The notes under the pieces: model-generated
The model's database searches: none
What the model saw: the letters and a program-made list of their open reading frames with translations, nothing else
What the model was told of the DNA's origin: nothing
Program-made: the position numbers and the translations under genes
Shown here: in pieces, positions 8,891 through 16,291 of the stretch
Position numbering within the stretch: position 1 is the stretch's first letter
Layout: each line of letters starts with the position of its first letter
NCBI GenBank assembly: GCA_964551015.1
Contig: CAZKBP010000026.1
Coordinates: forward strand, 1 to 64,000
DNA length: 64,000 nucleotides
Source: CAZKBP01 sp964551015
GTDB lineage: Bacteria > Bacteroidota > Bacteroidia > Cytophagales > Microscillaceae
Reading direction: 5' to 3'

Positions 8891-10807
8891 ATGAATATTG
8901 AAGCCACACTGATCCAATCCATTCAAGAAGCCTTTCAAGCTCTATTCCAGATACAAGTTCAGGATATTAGCTTACAGCCCACTCGTAAAGATTTCGAAGG
9001 TTCTCACACCTTGGTTACTTTTCCTTATGCTAAAACCACCAAGAAAAAGCCCGAAGAAACCGCCCAACTCATTGGGCAATATCTCAAAGAAAAAACAGCC
9101 ATCGTACGCGATTTTAACGTGGTTAAGGGCTTTTTGAACATCATACTAGAAGATCAAGTGTGGATAAATGCCTTTGACCAGGCTCGCCAAGCCCAAGATT
9201 TTGGACAATCAGCCCCCAATGGGCAAAAGGTTATGGTAGAATTTTCATCACCCAATACGAACAAACCATTGCATTTGGGGCATTTACGGAATAATTTCTT
9301 GGGAGATGCCATCGCCCGCATTTTCAAAGCCAATGGCTACGAGGTATTTAAAACTAATTTGGTCAACGACCGAGGGATTCATATTTGTAAATCTATGGTG
9401 GCTTACCAACGCAAAGGCGAAGACGAAACGCCCGATTCAGCGCAAATCAAAGGAGATCATCTGGTAGGTAAATATTATGTAGCCTTTGACAAGGAGCTCA
9501 AGCAAGAAACCTCCGTATTAGAGCACATTCTGCAAGCTCAAAAGCAAGAAGCACAGGCTCCTTACAAAATTATCTTCAATGCAGATGTTCAGAAAAAAAT
9601 TGACGCCATTCTCAAAAATATAGCTACCACCGAAGATGGAAAAAAGAAAAAAGAACTCAGAGGCGACCTCAAACAGATCATCCAAAATCAAACCTACCTC
9701 ATGCGCGAAGCTCAGGATTTGCTCCAGAAATGGGAGGCGGGTGAAACCGAAACCCTGGCTCTCTGGAAAAAAATGAACGGCTGGGTCTACGAGGGCTTTC
9801 ATCAAACTTATCAAAAGATCGGCATTGAGTTCGATAAAATTTACTACGAATCTCAAACCTATCTGCTTGGCAAAAATATCATTGAGGAAGGACTCAAGCA
9901 GGGAATTTTCTACCAAGAAGCAGACGGCTCGGTTTGGATTGATTTAAGTGATGAAAAATTAGATAAAAAATTACTTCTCCGTTCAGACGGCACTTCGGTA
10001 TATATGACCCAAGATTTGGGTACGGCTGATTTGAAATATGAGGATTTCAAAATAGATAAATCCGTCTACGTCGTTGGTAATGAGCAGGATTATCACTTCA
10101 AAGTCCTCTTTAAAATCCTAGAAAAACTAGGCCGACCTTATGCCGAGGGGCTTTATCATCTTTCCTACGGCATGGTAGACCTACCCACGGGTAAGATGAA
10201 ATCTCGCGAAGGAACCGTGGTAGATGCCGATGACTTAATCGCCCAAATGCTTGAAATTGCCCGCCAGAAAACCAATGAATTAGGAAAAACCGAGGGTTTT
10301 AAATTAGAAGAATTGGAAAAACTTTACCACACCATCGCCGTGGGTGCCCTGAAGTACTTCCTCCTCAAGGTTGATCCCAAGAAGCGCATGCTCTTCAACC
10401 CCGAAGAGTCGGTGGACTTCGAGGGAGATGCGGGGCCTTTTATTCAATTTAATTATGCCCGTTGCTCGGCAATCCTCAGAACGGCTCAGGAAAAAAATAT
10501 TGCTTGGGAAGTTTCAGATTATCAAACTTACCAGCATTTGCACCCTGCTGAGAATGCCCTAATTCAGATGATTCTGAGTTTTCCTAAGAAAATTGAAGAG
10601 GCTGGCGAAAACTATGCTCCTTCTCTGATCGCGCAATATGCCTATGATTTGGCGAAAACTTATAGTAAATTCTACACGGAATGCTCTATCTTTCAAGCAG
10701 ATACCAAGGAAGCCCAAAGTTTTCGGGTGGCTCTGACGGAGCAAAATGCCCGCACGCTTAAAAAAGCCATGGGCTTGCTAGGCATTGAAGTGCCAGAAAG
10801 AATGTAA
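8891..10807 (+). CDS. argS: Arginyl-tRNA synthetase
   Basis: Class I aminoacyl-tRNA synthetase that charges tRNA-Arg in the cytoplasm. The 638-residue protein has the N-terminal Add-1 domain (1 to about 110), the class I signature HLGH (128-131) within NTNKPLHLGHLRNN, the family-specific KMSKS variant KMKS (435-438, followed by REGTVV), and the C-terminal all-helical anticodon-binding DALR domain (about 510-638). A Lys-rich insertion near residues 245-265 is not in the shortest family members. A TTG nine bases upstream is in frame, but the ATG at 8891 is the better start and is served by a good promoter match. Transcribed alone. Confidence 0.97.
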   Translation: MNIEATLIQSIQEAFQALFQIQVQDISLQPTRKDFEGSHTLVTFPYAKTTKKKPEETAQLIGQYLKEKTAIVRDFNVVKGFLNIILEDQVWINAFDQARQAQDFGQSAPNGQKVMVEFSSPNTNKPLHLGHLRNNFLGDAIARIFKANGYEVFKTNLVNDRGIHICKSMVAYQRKGEDETPDSAQIKGDHLVGKYYVAFDKELKQETSVLEHILQAQKQEAQAPYKIIFNADVQKKIDAILKNIATTEDGKKKKELRGDLKQIIQNQTYLMREAQDLLQKWEAGETETLALWKKMNGWVYEGFHQTYQKIGIEFDKIYYESQTYLLGKNIIEEGLKQGIFYQEADGSVWIDLSDEKLDKKLLLRSDGTSVYMTQDLGTADLKYEDFKIDKSVYVVGNEQDYHFKVLFKILEKLGRPYAEGLYHLSYGMVDLPTGKMKSREGTVVDADDLIAQMLEIARQKTNELGKTEGFKLEELEKLYHTIAVGALKYFLLKVDPKKRMLFNPEESVDFEGDAGPFIQFNYARCSAILRTAQEKNIAWEVSDYQTYQHLHPAENALIQMILSFPKKIEEAGENYAPSLIAQYAYDLAKTYSKFYTECSIFQADTKEAQSFRVALTEQNARTLKKAMGLLGIEVPERM

Positions 10808-10935
10808 GAATTTTAAGACTCGAGTTACAAATTCTTCCCGAAGTGTTAACCAAAAATGTTCAATTTCTTGCCCATAATAGTCCAATTTTAGATGATAAGC
10901 CAAGGTTATTTTCCAATCCTCTTGAATTAATTAGG

Positions 10936-10962
10936 TTGGTAAATAAATTATACCTAGCTTTG
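10936..10962 (+). promoter_or_regulatory. Bacteroidota-type promoter for the desaturase block
   Basis: TTG 10936-10938 and TAGCTTTG 10955-10962, spaced by 16 bases exactly as in front of argS. Transcription from here would give a leader of roughly 210 bases before the desaturase ATG at 11180. Confidence 0.45.
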
Positions 10963-11114
10963 TAACGCAATTAAGCTAAGATGCTCCATTTGAAGAAATA
11001 CCTCCCGTAGTTTTTCCAATTGTCCCATCCTGGCCCAAGCTTGAAAACGCTTAACAGCGGCTACTAAAAAATTACACATCAAGCTTTATTTACCTCCTGA
11101 TCAGTATCTCCGGC

Positions 11115-11176
11115 AAGTGTTTTGGCCAACGATGTACTGTTTATGGAATGAACAGTATAATACTGGTAAAACACTT
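11115..11176 (+). promoter_or_regulatory. Large inverted repeat in the desaturase leader
   Basis: Outer arms AAGTGTTTT (11115-11123) and AAAACACTT (11168-11176) are perfectly complementary, continue with CCA/TGG across a small bulge, and enclose ACTGTT/AACAGT inner arms. The 3' arm ends three bases before the chosen ATG, so in RNA the hairpin would cover the ribosome-binding region. It could be a translation control element, a protein-binding site, or the remnant of a small mobile element. Confidence 0.5.
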
Positions 11177-11179
11177 TAT

Positions 11180-12298
11180 ATGATTCAATACAAATTTTCT
11201 AGAAATATTAATCAAGAATTTTCTAGAACCCTTAAAGAAAGAGTACGCACTTATTTTAAAGATAATCAGATTGGACAGAAGGCCAATTCGCAGATGGTCA
11301 GAAAGACTATCTTTGCACTTTCCCTCTACTTGGGTGCCTATCTGATCATTATTTTAGCTGGAATTGATTCCATCCCACTACTCTTTTTCCTCTGGATTTG
11401 TTTGGGGCTAAGCAAAGCGCTCATTGGCACTTCGGTGATGCACGATGCTCTGCACGGTTCTTATTCTCGAAGGAAGTCGGTGAATTCATTAGTGGGTTTT
11501 TCGGCTTGGGTGATTGGAGTAGATGCCAAAATTTGGAAAATACAACACAATGTACTCCACCACACCTTTACCAATATTGAACACGCGGATGAGGATATTG
11601 CCCCGAGCTACATGCTCCGTTTCAGTCCTCATCAACCCCGACGTTGGTTCCACTATTACCAACATATATATGCTATTTTTTTGTATAGCCTATCTACTCT
11701 GGTGTGGGTAACCATCAAAGACTTTATCAAATTGTACCAATACCGTCAAAAGAAATTAATCAAAGATGACAATTTATTTTATTGGTTCCTTTTAGAGCTA
11801 GGAATTCGCAAATTGCTTTATCATTTCTTTTTCCTGCTCATTCCCATTTATATGTTAGATATTCCGGCAGGTCTGACCGTATTGATGTTCATCAGTATGC
11901 ATTTTACTACGGGCATTTTATTAAGCCTGATCTTCCAGACGGCACACGTAATGCCCACCTCGGATTTTATTATGCAAGAAGATCAACAAATCGATGAGAA
12001 TTGGGAAGTCCATCAAATTTTCACTACCACCAATTACGCGATGGATAACAAGCTGATTTCGTGGCTCTTTGGTGGGCTTAATTTTCAAGTGGAACATCAT
12101 TTATTCCCTAATATTTGCCACGTACATTATCCTCATATTGCCAAAATTGTTCAACAAACTACAACCGAGTTCAACCTCCCCTACTACGCACAAAAAAGCT
12201 TTGGAGGAGCTATTTTGAGTCATTTTCGAATGCTCAGAAATCTAGGTCGTTATGATACCTTAACTACCACCCAAGGAGCGACCTTGGCCAATGTATGA
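11180..12298 (+). CDS. Membrane fatty acid desaturase (acyl-lipid/acyl-CoA type)
   Basis: Di-iron integral membrane desaturase that introduces a double bond into fatty acyl chains, raising membrane fluidity. The 372 residues carry the three histidine boxes of the family: HDALH (88-92), HNVLHH (123-128) and QVEHH (303-307), plus paired transmembrane segments around 40-85 and 200-255. The frame stays open back to 11117, but that stretch overlaps an inverted repeat and encodes nothing conserved, so I chose the ATG at 11180 (MIQYKFSRN). It is followed after 22 bases by a DEAD-box helicase and then a cold-shock protein, a context suggesting low-temperature adaptation. Regiospecificity cannot be read from sequence. 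Confidence 0.92.
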   Translation: MIQYKFSRNINQEFSRTLKERVRTYFKDNQIGQKANSQMVRKTIFALSLYLGAYLIIILAGIDSIPLLFFLWICLGLSKALIGTSVMHDALHGSYSRRKSVNSLVGFSAWVIGVDAKIWKIQHNVLHHTFTNIEHADEDIAPSYMLRFSPHQPRRWFHYYQHIYAIFLYSLSTLVWVTIKDFIKLYQYRQKKLIKDDNLFYWFLLELGIRKLLYHFFFLLIPIYMLDIPAGLTVLMFISMHFTTGILLSLIFQTAHVMPTSDFIMQEDQQIDENWEVHQIFTTTNYAMDNKLISWLFGGLNFQVEHHLFPNICHVHYPHIAKIVQQTTTEFNLPYYAQKSFGGAILSHFRMLRNLGRYDTLTTTQGATLANV

Positions 12299-12320
12299 TT
12301 TTTAAACTTTTGTATTCAAC

Positions 12321-13502
12321 GTGAAAAAAACAAGAAATAGAAAATATTCTCCCAAAAGAGGAAACTTCAAAAGAAATACTTTCCAGAACAGGAATCGAAT
12401 TGATATTAGTAAATACGTGAATAAAAGGAAGGATTTACCTGCCCAAGAACCCTACACGCATTTGCATACGTTTGAAGATTTCCGATTACACACGGATTTA
12501 CTCCGCCAGATCAAGCAGATAGGTTATACCAAACCTACTGAAATCCAAGACAAAACCATTCCGCATACCTTATCTAAGCGGGACGTAATCGGAGTGGCGG
12601 GTACAGGTACGGGCAAAACAGCTGCCTTTCTGATCCCCATTATCCAAGGATTGATAGAAAATCCAGGCAATCACCGGGCTTTGATCATTACCCCTACCCG
12701 TGAGTTGGCCTCTCAAATTTTTGATGAGTTCAGAAAAATCACCAAAGGTCTTAACCTTTACGCAACCTCTCTCATTGGGGGTTCTAGTGTAGAGCGCTCT
12801 GTCAAGGCTTTACGCCGCACCAATCACGTAATTATCGGTACCCCCGGTCGCTTGATGGACATGGCTCAAAGACGCCTGCTACCTCTGGCTAATTTTGAAA
12901 CACTGGTGCTTGATGAATTTGACCGAATGCTCGATATGGGCTTTCAGCAGGATATGATGAATATTATCGGTAAGATGGATGCAAGAGAGCAAACCTTGCT
13001 TTTCTCTGCTACCTTGGATCATTCTCAAAAATCCATCATCCAGAAAATTACATCAGATGCTATTGAAGTAAAAGCTGGCAATGGCACACAAAATAGTACG
13101 GCTATTGAGCAAGAGGTAAGACATATCCCCAAAGATCAGAAGAAATTTGAGATACTAGTGGATGTCATTTCTCAGGAAAAAAACCCGAAAGTAATCCTTT
13201 TCTGTGAAACGAAAAGGCTAGTCAATGATCTCTGCAAAAATCTCAAAAAAGTAGATATTCCAGCTGATATGATCCACGGCGACAAAACCCAGAAAGCTCG
13301 GGAAAACGCCTTGGGTAAGTTTAAGAAAGGAAGAGTTAAAGTACTAGTGGCCACTGATGTGTTAGCCAGAGGTATTGATGTAGATGATGTTTCTCTGGTA
13401 ATCAACTACGAAGTCCCTAGTAACTATAATGATTATATACATCGCATCGGCCGAACGGGTCGAGCCGGTAAGACTGGTAAAGCGATTACTTTTATTGACT
13501 AA
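12321..13502 (+). CDS. DEAD-box RNA helicase, minimal, GTG start
   Basis: ATP-dependent RNA unwinding enzyme. 393 residues with a basic N-terminal tail (1-40), Q motif (YTKPTEIQ), motif I AGTGTGKT (93-100), motif Ia PTRELA, motif II in the form DEFD (198-201) rather than DEAD, motif III SAT, and motif VI HRIGRTGR starting at H374. The protein ends only about 12 residues after motif VI, so it lacks the long C-terminal RNA-binding extension of CsdA/DeaD or the basic tail of RhlE. The GTG at 12321 is the only sensible start; the next Met lies beyond motif I. It sits 22 bases after the desaturase and its stop codon directly abuts the next ATG, so they form one operon. Confidence 0.93.
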   Translation: MKKTRNRKYSPKRGNFKRNTFQNRNRIDISKYVNKRKDLPAQEPYTHLHTFEDFRLHTDLLRQIKQIGYTKPTEIQDKTIPHTLSKRDVIGVAGTGTGKTAAFLIPIIQGLIENPGNHRALIITPTRELASQIFDEFRKITKGLNLYATSLIGGSSVERSVKALRRTNHVIIGTPGRLMDMAQRRLLPLANFETLVLDEFDRMLDMGFQQDMMNIIGKMDAREQTLLFSATLDHSQKSIIQKITSDAIEVKAGNGTQNSTAIEQEVRHIPKDQKKFEILVDVISQEKNPKVILFCETKRLVNDLCKNLKKVDIPADMIHGDKTQKARENALGKFKKGRVKVLVATDVLARGIDVDDVSLVINYEVPSNYNDYIHRIGRTGRAGKTGKAITFID

Positions 13503-13511
13503 ATGTTAGAT

Positions 13512-13736
13512 ATGGCAAGATCACAGAATAGTTTTATCAAAAAACAAAAAGCGGAAAAAAAGCGGAAAAAAAAGAAAGAAAAATTCGAGAAAAAACTAGA
13601 GAATAACAAGAAACCGACTAGTGGAGCGTTAGAAGATATGATCGCATACGTGGATGAGTTCGGTAACATCTCCTCTACCCCTCCCGAGGAAGAGGAAACT
13701 TCAGAAGATAAGAATAAAGAGAATACCAACAATTAA
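13512..13736 (+). CDS. Small basic protein, N-terminal half of the split cold-shock protein family
   Basis: About 74 residues: MARSQNSF, then a long Lys-rich stretch, then GALEDMIAYVDEFGNISSTPP and an acidic tail. From memory, many Bacteroidota carry this sequence fused in front of a cold-shock domain in one protein of about 150 residues. Here a single TAA (13734-13736) separates it from the cold-shock gene, which continues in the same reading frame. An ATG at 13503, immediately after the helicase stop, would add three residues; the family usually begins at MARSQ or a close variant. Likely nucleic-acid associated and co-translated with its neighbours. Confidence 0.75.
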   Translation: MARSQNSFIKKQKAEKKRKKKKEKFEKKLENNKKPTSGALEDMIAYVDEFGNISSTPPEEEETSEDKNKENTNN

Positions 13737-13745
13737 TTGAATATA

Positions 13746-13940
13746 ATGCAAAAAGGAACAGTTAAATTTTTTAATGAAACCAAAGGTTATGGTTTTATTA
13801 CCCCAGATGATTCTGGAAGAGACATTTTCGTTCACGCTAGTGGATTGATTGATGAAATCAGAGAAAACGACGAAGTAGAATTCGAAGTTGAGCAAGGCCC
13901 AAAAGGTCTCAATGCGATTAATGTGAGAGTAGTTGACTAG
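13746..13940 (+). CDS. Cold-shock domain protein
   Basis: A 64-residue single cold-shock domain with RNP1-like KGYGFI and RNP2-like DIFVHASG motifs, which binds single-stranded RNA or DNA and melts RNA secondary structure. The C-terminal GPKGLNAINV is characteristic. The frame is continuous with the preceding small basic protein except for one TAA; a TTG at 13737 is also in frame, but the ATG at 13746 gives the standard MQKGTVKFFN start. It closes the desaturase-helicase operon and is followed by an intrinsic terminator at 14002-14048. Confidence 0.95.
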   Translation: MQKGTVKFFNETKGYGFITPDDSGRDIFVHASGLIDEIRENDEVEFEVEQGPKGLNAINVRVVD

Positions 13941-14001
13941 TTCACTGATAGCAAAGGAGTTAGCTCCTAACATCAGAAATCTATATTAAGTAACTTAACC
14001 C

Positions 14002-14048
14002 AAAACACCTGAGTCTATTCTGTAAAGAAAATCCTCTCAGGTGTTTTT
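14002..14048 (+). terminator. Intrinsic terminator after the cold-shock gene
   Basis: A 12-base-pair perfect stem, AAAACACCTGAG (14002-14013) with CTCAGGTGTTTT (14036-14047), loop of 22 bases, ending in a T run. It lies about 60 bases after the cold-shock stop. Confidence 0.85.
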
Positions 14049-14205
14049 ATACCATCTCCACGATCGTTCTTCTTAGATTAGATGGTCTAGATGGTTTGTG
14101 GTACCCTTTTCTTCTATGCTAAAATAGAGGCCTAGATGCTTTTGCGCTTATCTCAGCAAAAACAAACAACAAATCTAGATACTTCTCACTAAATAATTAC
14201 GATTC

Positions 14206-14856
14206 CTACTTATCAACAGTAGCGAAAAACGCTTTGAGCTTCACTTCATCTAAATGACCTTGGCTTCTGACTCCACTACAGAGATCTAGACCAAAGGGTT
14301 GCACTTGCTCTATGGCTTGCCTGACGTTCTCAGTCCGAAGTCCTCCTGCTAGGAACAAGGGTATGTCAATACTTTCTCTAATTTCCCTGCTCAGGCTCCA
14401 GTTGTGAGTTCTGCCTGTCCCTCCTAGTTCCTTGACTTTTAAGTTGGGATTGCCACTATCGAGCAAAATAGCATCTACTTCTCCGGATATACGGATCGCC
14501 TCTGCTACCGAGTTTTCGTCTTGTACATGGATCACTTGTACTAGTTTCACATGGGGCAGTGCCTCCCTAATTTGTTGATAACTACCTCTTTGCAAAGTGT
14601 CTACGATCTGAATTGTGCTGGTTTGTACTTTTTGGTAATGGGCAATGATCCGGTCTGCATCCGTTTCACTCGTTAGCAAAAAAGTAGCGATGGGAGGTGG
14701 AACCGATCGGGCAATTTCGTGAATCAGTTCGTCAGCAATCACCCCTGGGCCACTCGGCATCTGCCCTACCAAGCCCAAGGCAGAGGCTCCAGCTTCGATA
14801 GCCATTTTGGCTTCGGCTAAGCTACTGATACAGCAAATTTTGACTCTAGGTTTCAA
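14206..14856 (-). CDS. Phosphoribosylanthranilate isomerase-like (TrpF family), TTG start
   Basis: A 216-residue TIM-barrel protein of the TrpF family, which isomerises N-(5-phosphoribosyl)anthranilate in tryptophan synthesis. Landmarks: VKICCI with C8 as the expected general base, D133 in DAILLDSG as the expected general acid, and the phosphate-binding regions GGTGRTHNW and FLAGGLRTENV followed by GLDLCSGVR. It is not in a trp operon: its partner is the permease gene 46 bases upstream on the same strand, so it may be a second copy or have a changed role. The start codon is TTG; no ATG lies near it. Substrate is therefore not certain. Confidence 0.8.
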   Translation of the reverse strand: MKPRVKICCISSLAEAKMAIEAGASALGLVGQMPSGPGVIADELIHEIARSVPPPIATFLLTSETDADRIIAHYQKVQTSTIQIVDTLQRGSYQQIREALPHVKLVQVIHVQDENSVAEAIRISGEVDAILLDSGNPNLKVKELGGTGRTHNWSLSREIRESIDIPLFLAGGLRTENVRQAIEQVQPFGLDLCSGVRSQGHLDEVKLKAFFATVDK

Positions 14857-14902
14857 GGCTCCTTTTTAAGTTTTCGGATATTTTCTCCAACTTCGTTCAC
14901 AA

Positions 14903-16123
14903 TTAATCAAAACGCAAGGCCTTCACGGGGCGTACTCGAGAAATGATCGCGGTGGGTAATAAAAGTACTACCGCCACTACCAACAGGGTTAGCAGATTCA
15001 TCCCGATGATAATACTCCAATCCCACTCGATAGGGACGGTATTCATATAATAATTGACGGGATCTAAGGGAATTAACTCAAAATAATACTGTGCCGCACA
15101 GAAACCCAAACCAATCAAGTTTCCTAAAGTCATTCCCTGAGCAACTAATAAAATGCCTTTGTAAATGAATACGCTACGAATCTGCCAATTCGTAGCACCC
15201 ATGGCCTTGAGTATCCCGATCATTTGAATTCTTTCCATGATCATAATCAGCAGGATAGAAATCATATTAAAACTAGCCACGATCAGAATCAGTCCTAGAA
15301 AAATCGCTACATTTTTGTTGAGCAAATTGAGCCAATCAAAGATATCCATATGGCGATCGGTGGTGGTGAGTAAGCCCATGTCATAGTTCATGGCGTCGAG
15401 TACCTGTGGCACCGCTACCGAATCTAACTCTGCAAAGTTTTTCACAAAAATTTCGTAGCCTCCCGCCAAGGAATCCGGCCACTGGTTTAGACGACGAATT
15501 AAGTTAATATCTCCGATAATCAGTTGTTTATCAAACTCTTCCATACCCGTTTGGTAGATACCTTGTACGTGTAGCTTACGAAAACGAGGCGGATCTTGCA
15601 CGAAACACATCAAAATAGTATCGTGGAGCGAGAGCCGAAGCTTGTTGGCAATCTCTTGGCTGATTAAAATATCACTAGAATAGCCTTGCTGGGGAATTTC
15701 CAAAAATGCTCCTGCTACCAAATTGGGCGTAAAAATTTGGGGATCGTAGTCTCGACCAATTCCTTTGAGAATCACGCCTAAAACTTCTTCATCTGCCTTG
15801 AGAATGCCTGCTTTTTGCCCGTACACATGTAAATGCTCAATACTGGGAATTTTGGTATGATTCTGATAGAGATAAGTATGAATAGAAATAGGAGTATCTT
15901 CATAAGATTGATTGAGACTACGCTTGGTCACGAGCATATGCCCGCTGAGGCTAAATAATTTTTCCCGAATTTTTTCTTGGAAGCCCAATAAAATCCCGAA
16001 AGCAATTAAAATAGCCGCTAACCCCATGGCAATACTAGCCACAGCAATGCGGGTGACGATAGAGGAAAAAGATTTCTCTCTAGTTTTGCCCAATCTTTGT
16101 GCTATGAAATAATATAGATTCAA
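14903..16123 (-). CDS. FtsX/LolC-E-like ABC transporter permease, TTG start
   Basis: A 406-residue inner-membrane protein with the four-helix FtsX/MacB layout: helix 1 near 25-50 (IAVASIAMGLAAILIAFGILLG), a periplasmic domain of about 220 residues, then three helices near 270-300, 320-345 and 370-395, ending RVRPVKALRFD. LolC/E-type proteins extract outer-membrane lipoproteins together with the ATPase LolD. No ATPase gene is adjacent, so its partner must be encoded elsewhere. It starts with TTG (MNLYYFIAQRL by analogy with relatives). It is transcribed with the TrpF-like gene and diverges from the NamZ gene. Confidence 0.88.
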   Translation of the reverse strand: MNLYYFIAQRLGKTREKSFSSIVTRIAVASIAMGLAAILIAFGILLGFQEKIREKLFSLSGHMLVTKRSLNQSYEDTPISIHTYLYQNHTKIPSIEHLHVYGQKAGILKADEEVLGVILKGIGRDYDPQIFTPNLVAGAFLEIPQQGYSSDILISQEIANKLRLSLHDTILMCFVQDPPRFRKLHVQGIYQTGMEEFDKQLIIGDINLIRRLNQWPDSLAGGYEIFVKNFAELDSVAVPQVLDAMNYDMGLLTTTDRHMDIFDWLNLLNKNVAIFLGLILIVASFNMISILLIMIMERIQMIGILKAMGATNWQIRSVFIYKGILLVAQGMTLGNLIGLGFCAAQYYFELIPLDPVNYYMNTVPIEWDWSIIIGMNLLTLLVVAVVLLLPTAIISRVRPVKALRFD

Positions 16124-16291
16124 TCTTTGTTATAATTTTAGATAAGTAAAGCAACCTAAATTAAAATCATGTTTGGCCTAGGGAAGAGCTTGTCTATGAA
16201 ATAGTTCCTAACGTTATATTTTTCGTCAGCCCAATCGCGCTCTGTTTTTAGAAGGACTTGACAATCAACCTCTTTCCGCACACGAATTATT

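Larger units (their letters stand above)
10808..11179 (+). other. Gap between argS and the desaturase: probable long leader
   Basis: 372 bases without a convincing gene. It holds a weak A/T-only inverted repeat just after argS (10806-10813 with 10829-10836), a Bacteroidota promoter match at 10936-10962 and, from there, about 210 bases of probable 5' leader ending in a strong inverted repeat at 11115-11176. A 41-codon frame on the minus strand (10954-11079) is the only other open frame of note and I do not trust it. Confidence 0.5.

Noticed and set aside
10806..10836. AAGAATTT/AAATTCTT inverted repeat after argS as terminator
   Set aside because: Eight A/T-rich pairs with a 15-base loop are too weak for an intrinsic terminator.
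10954..11079. Minus-strand frame of 41 codons in the desaturase leader (MCNFLVAAVKRFQAW...)
   Set aside because: It reads faintly like part of a transposase, but it is short, has no intact neighbours and lies in the probable leader. A search against IS5-like transposases would decide; no match would confirm rejection.
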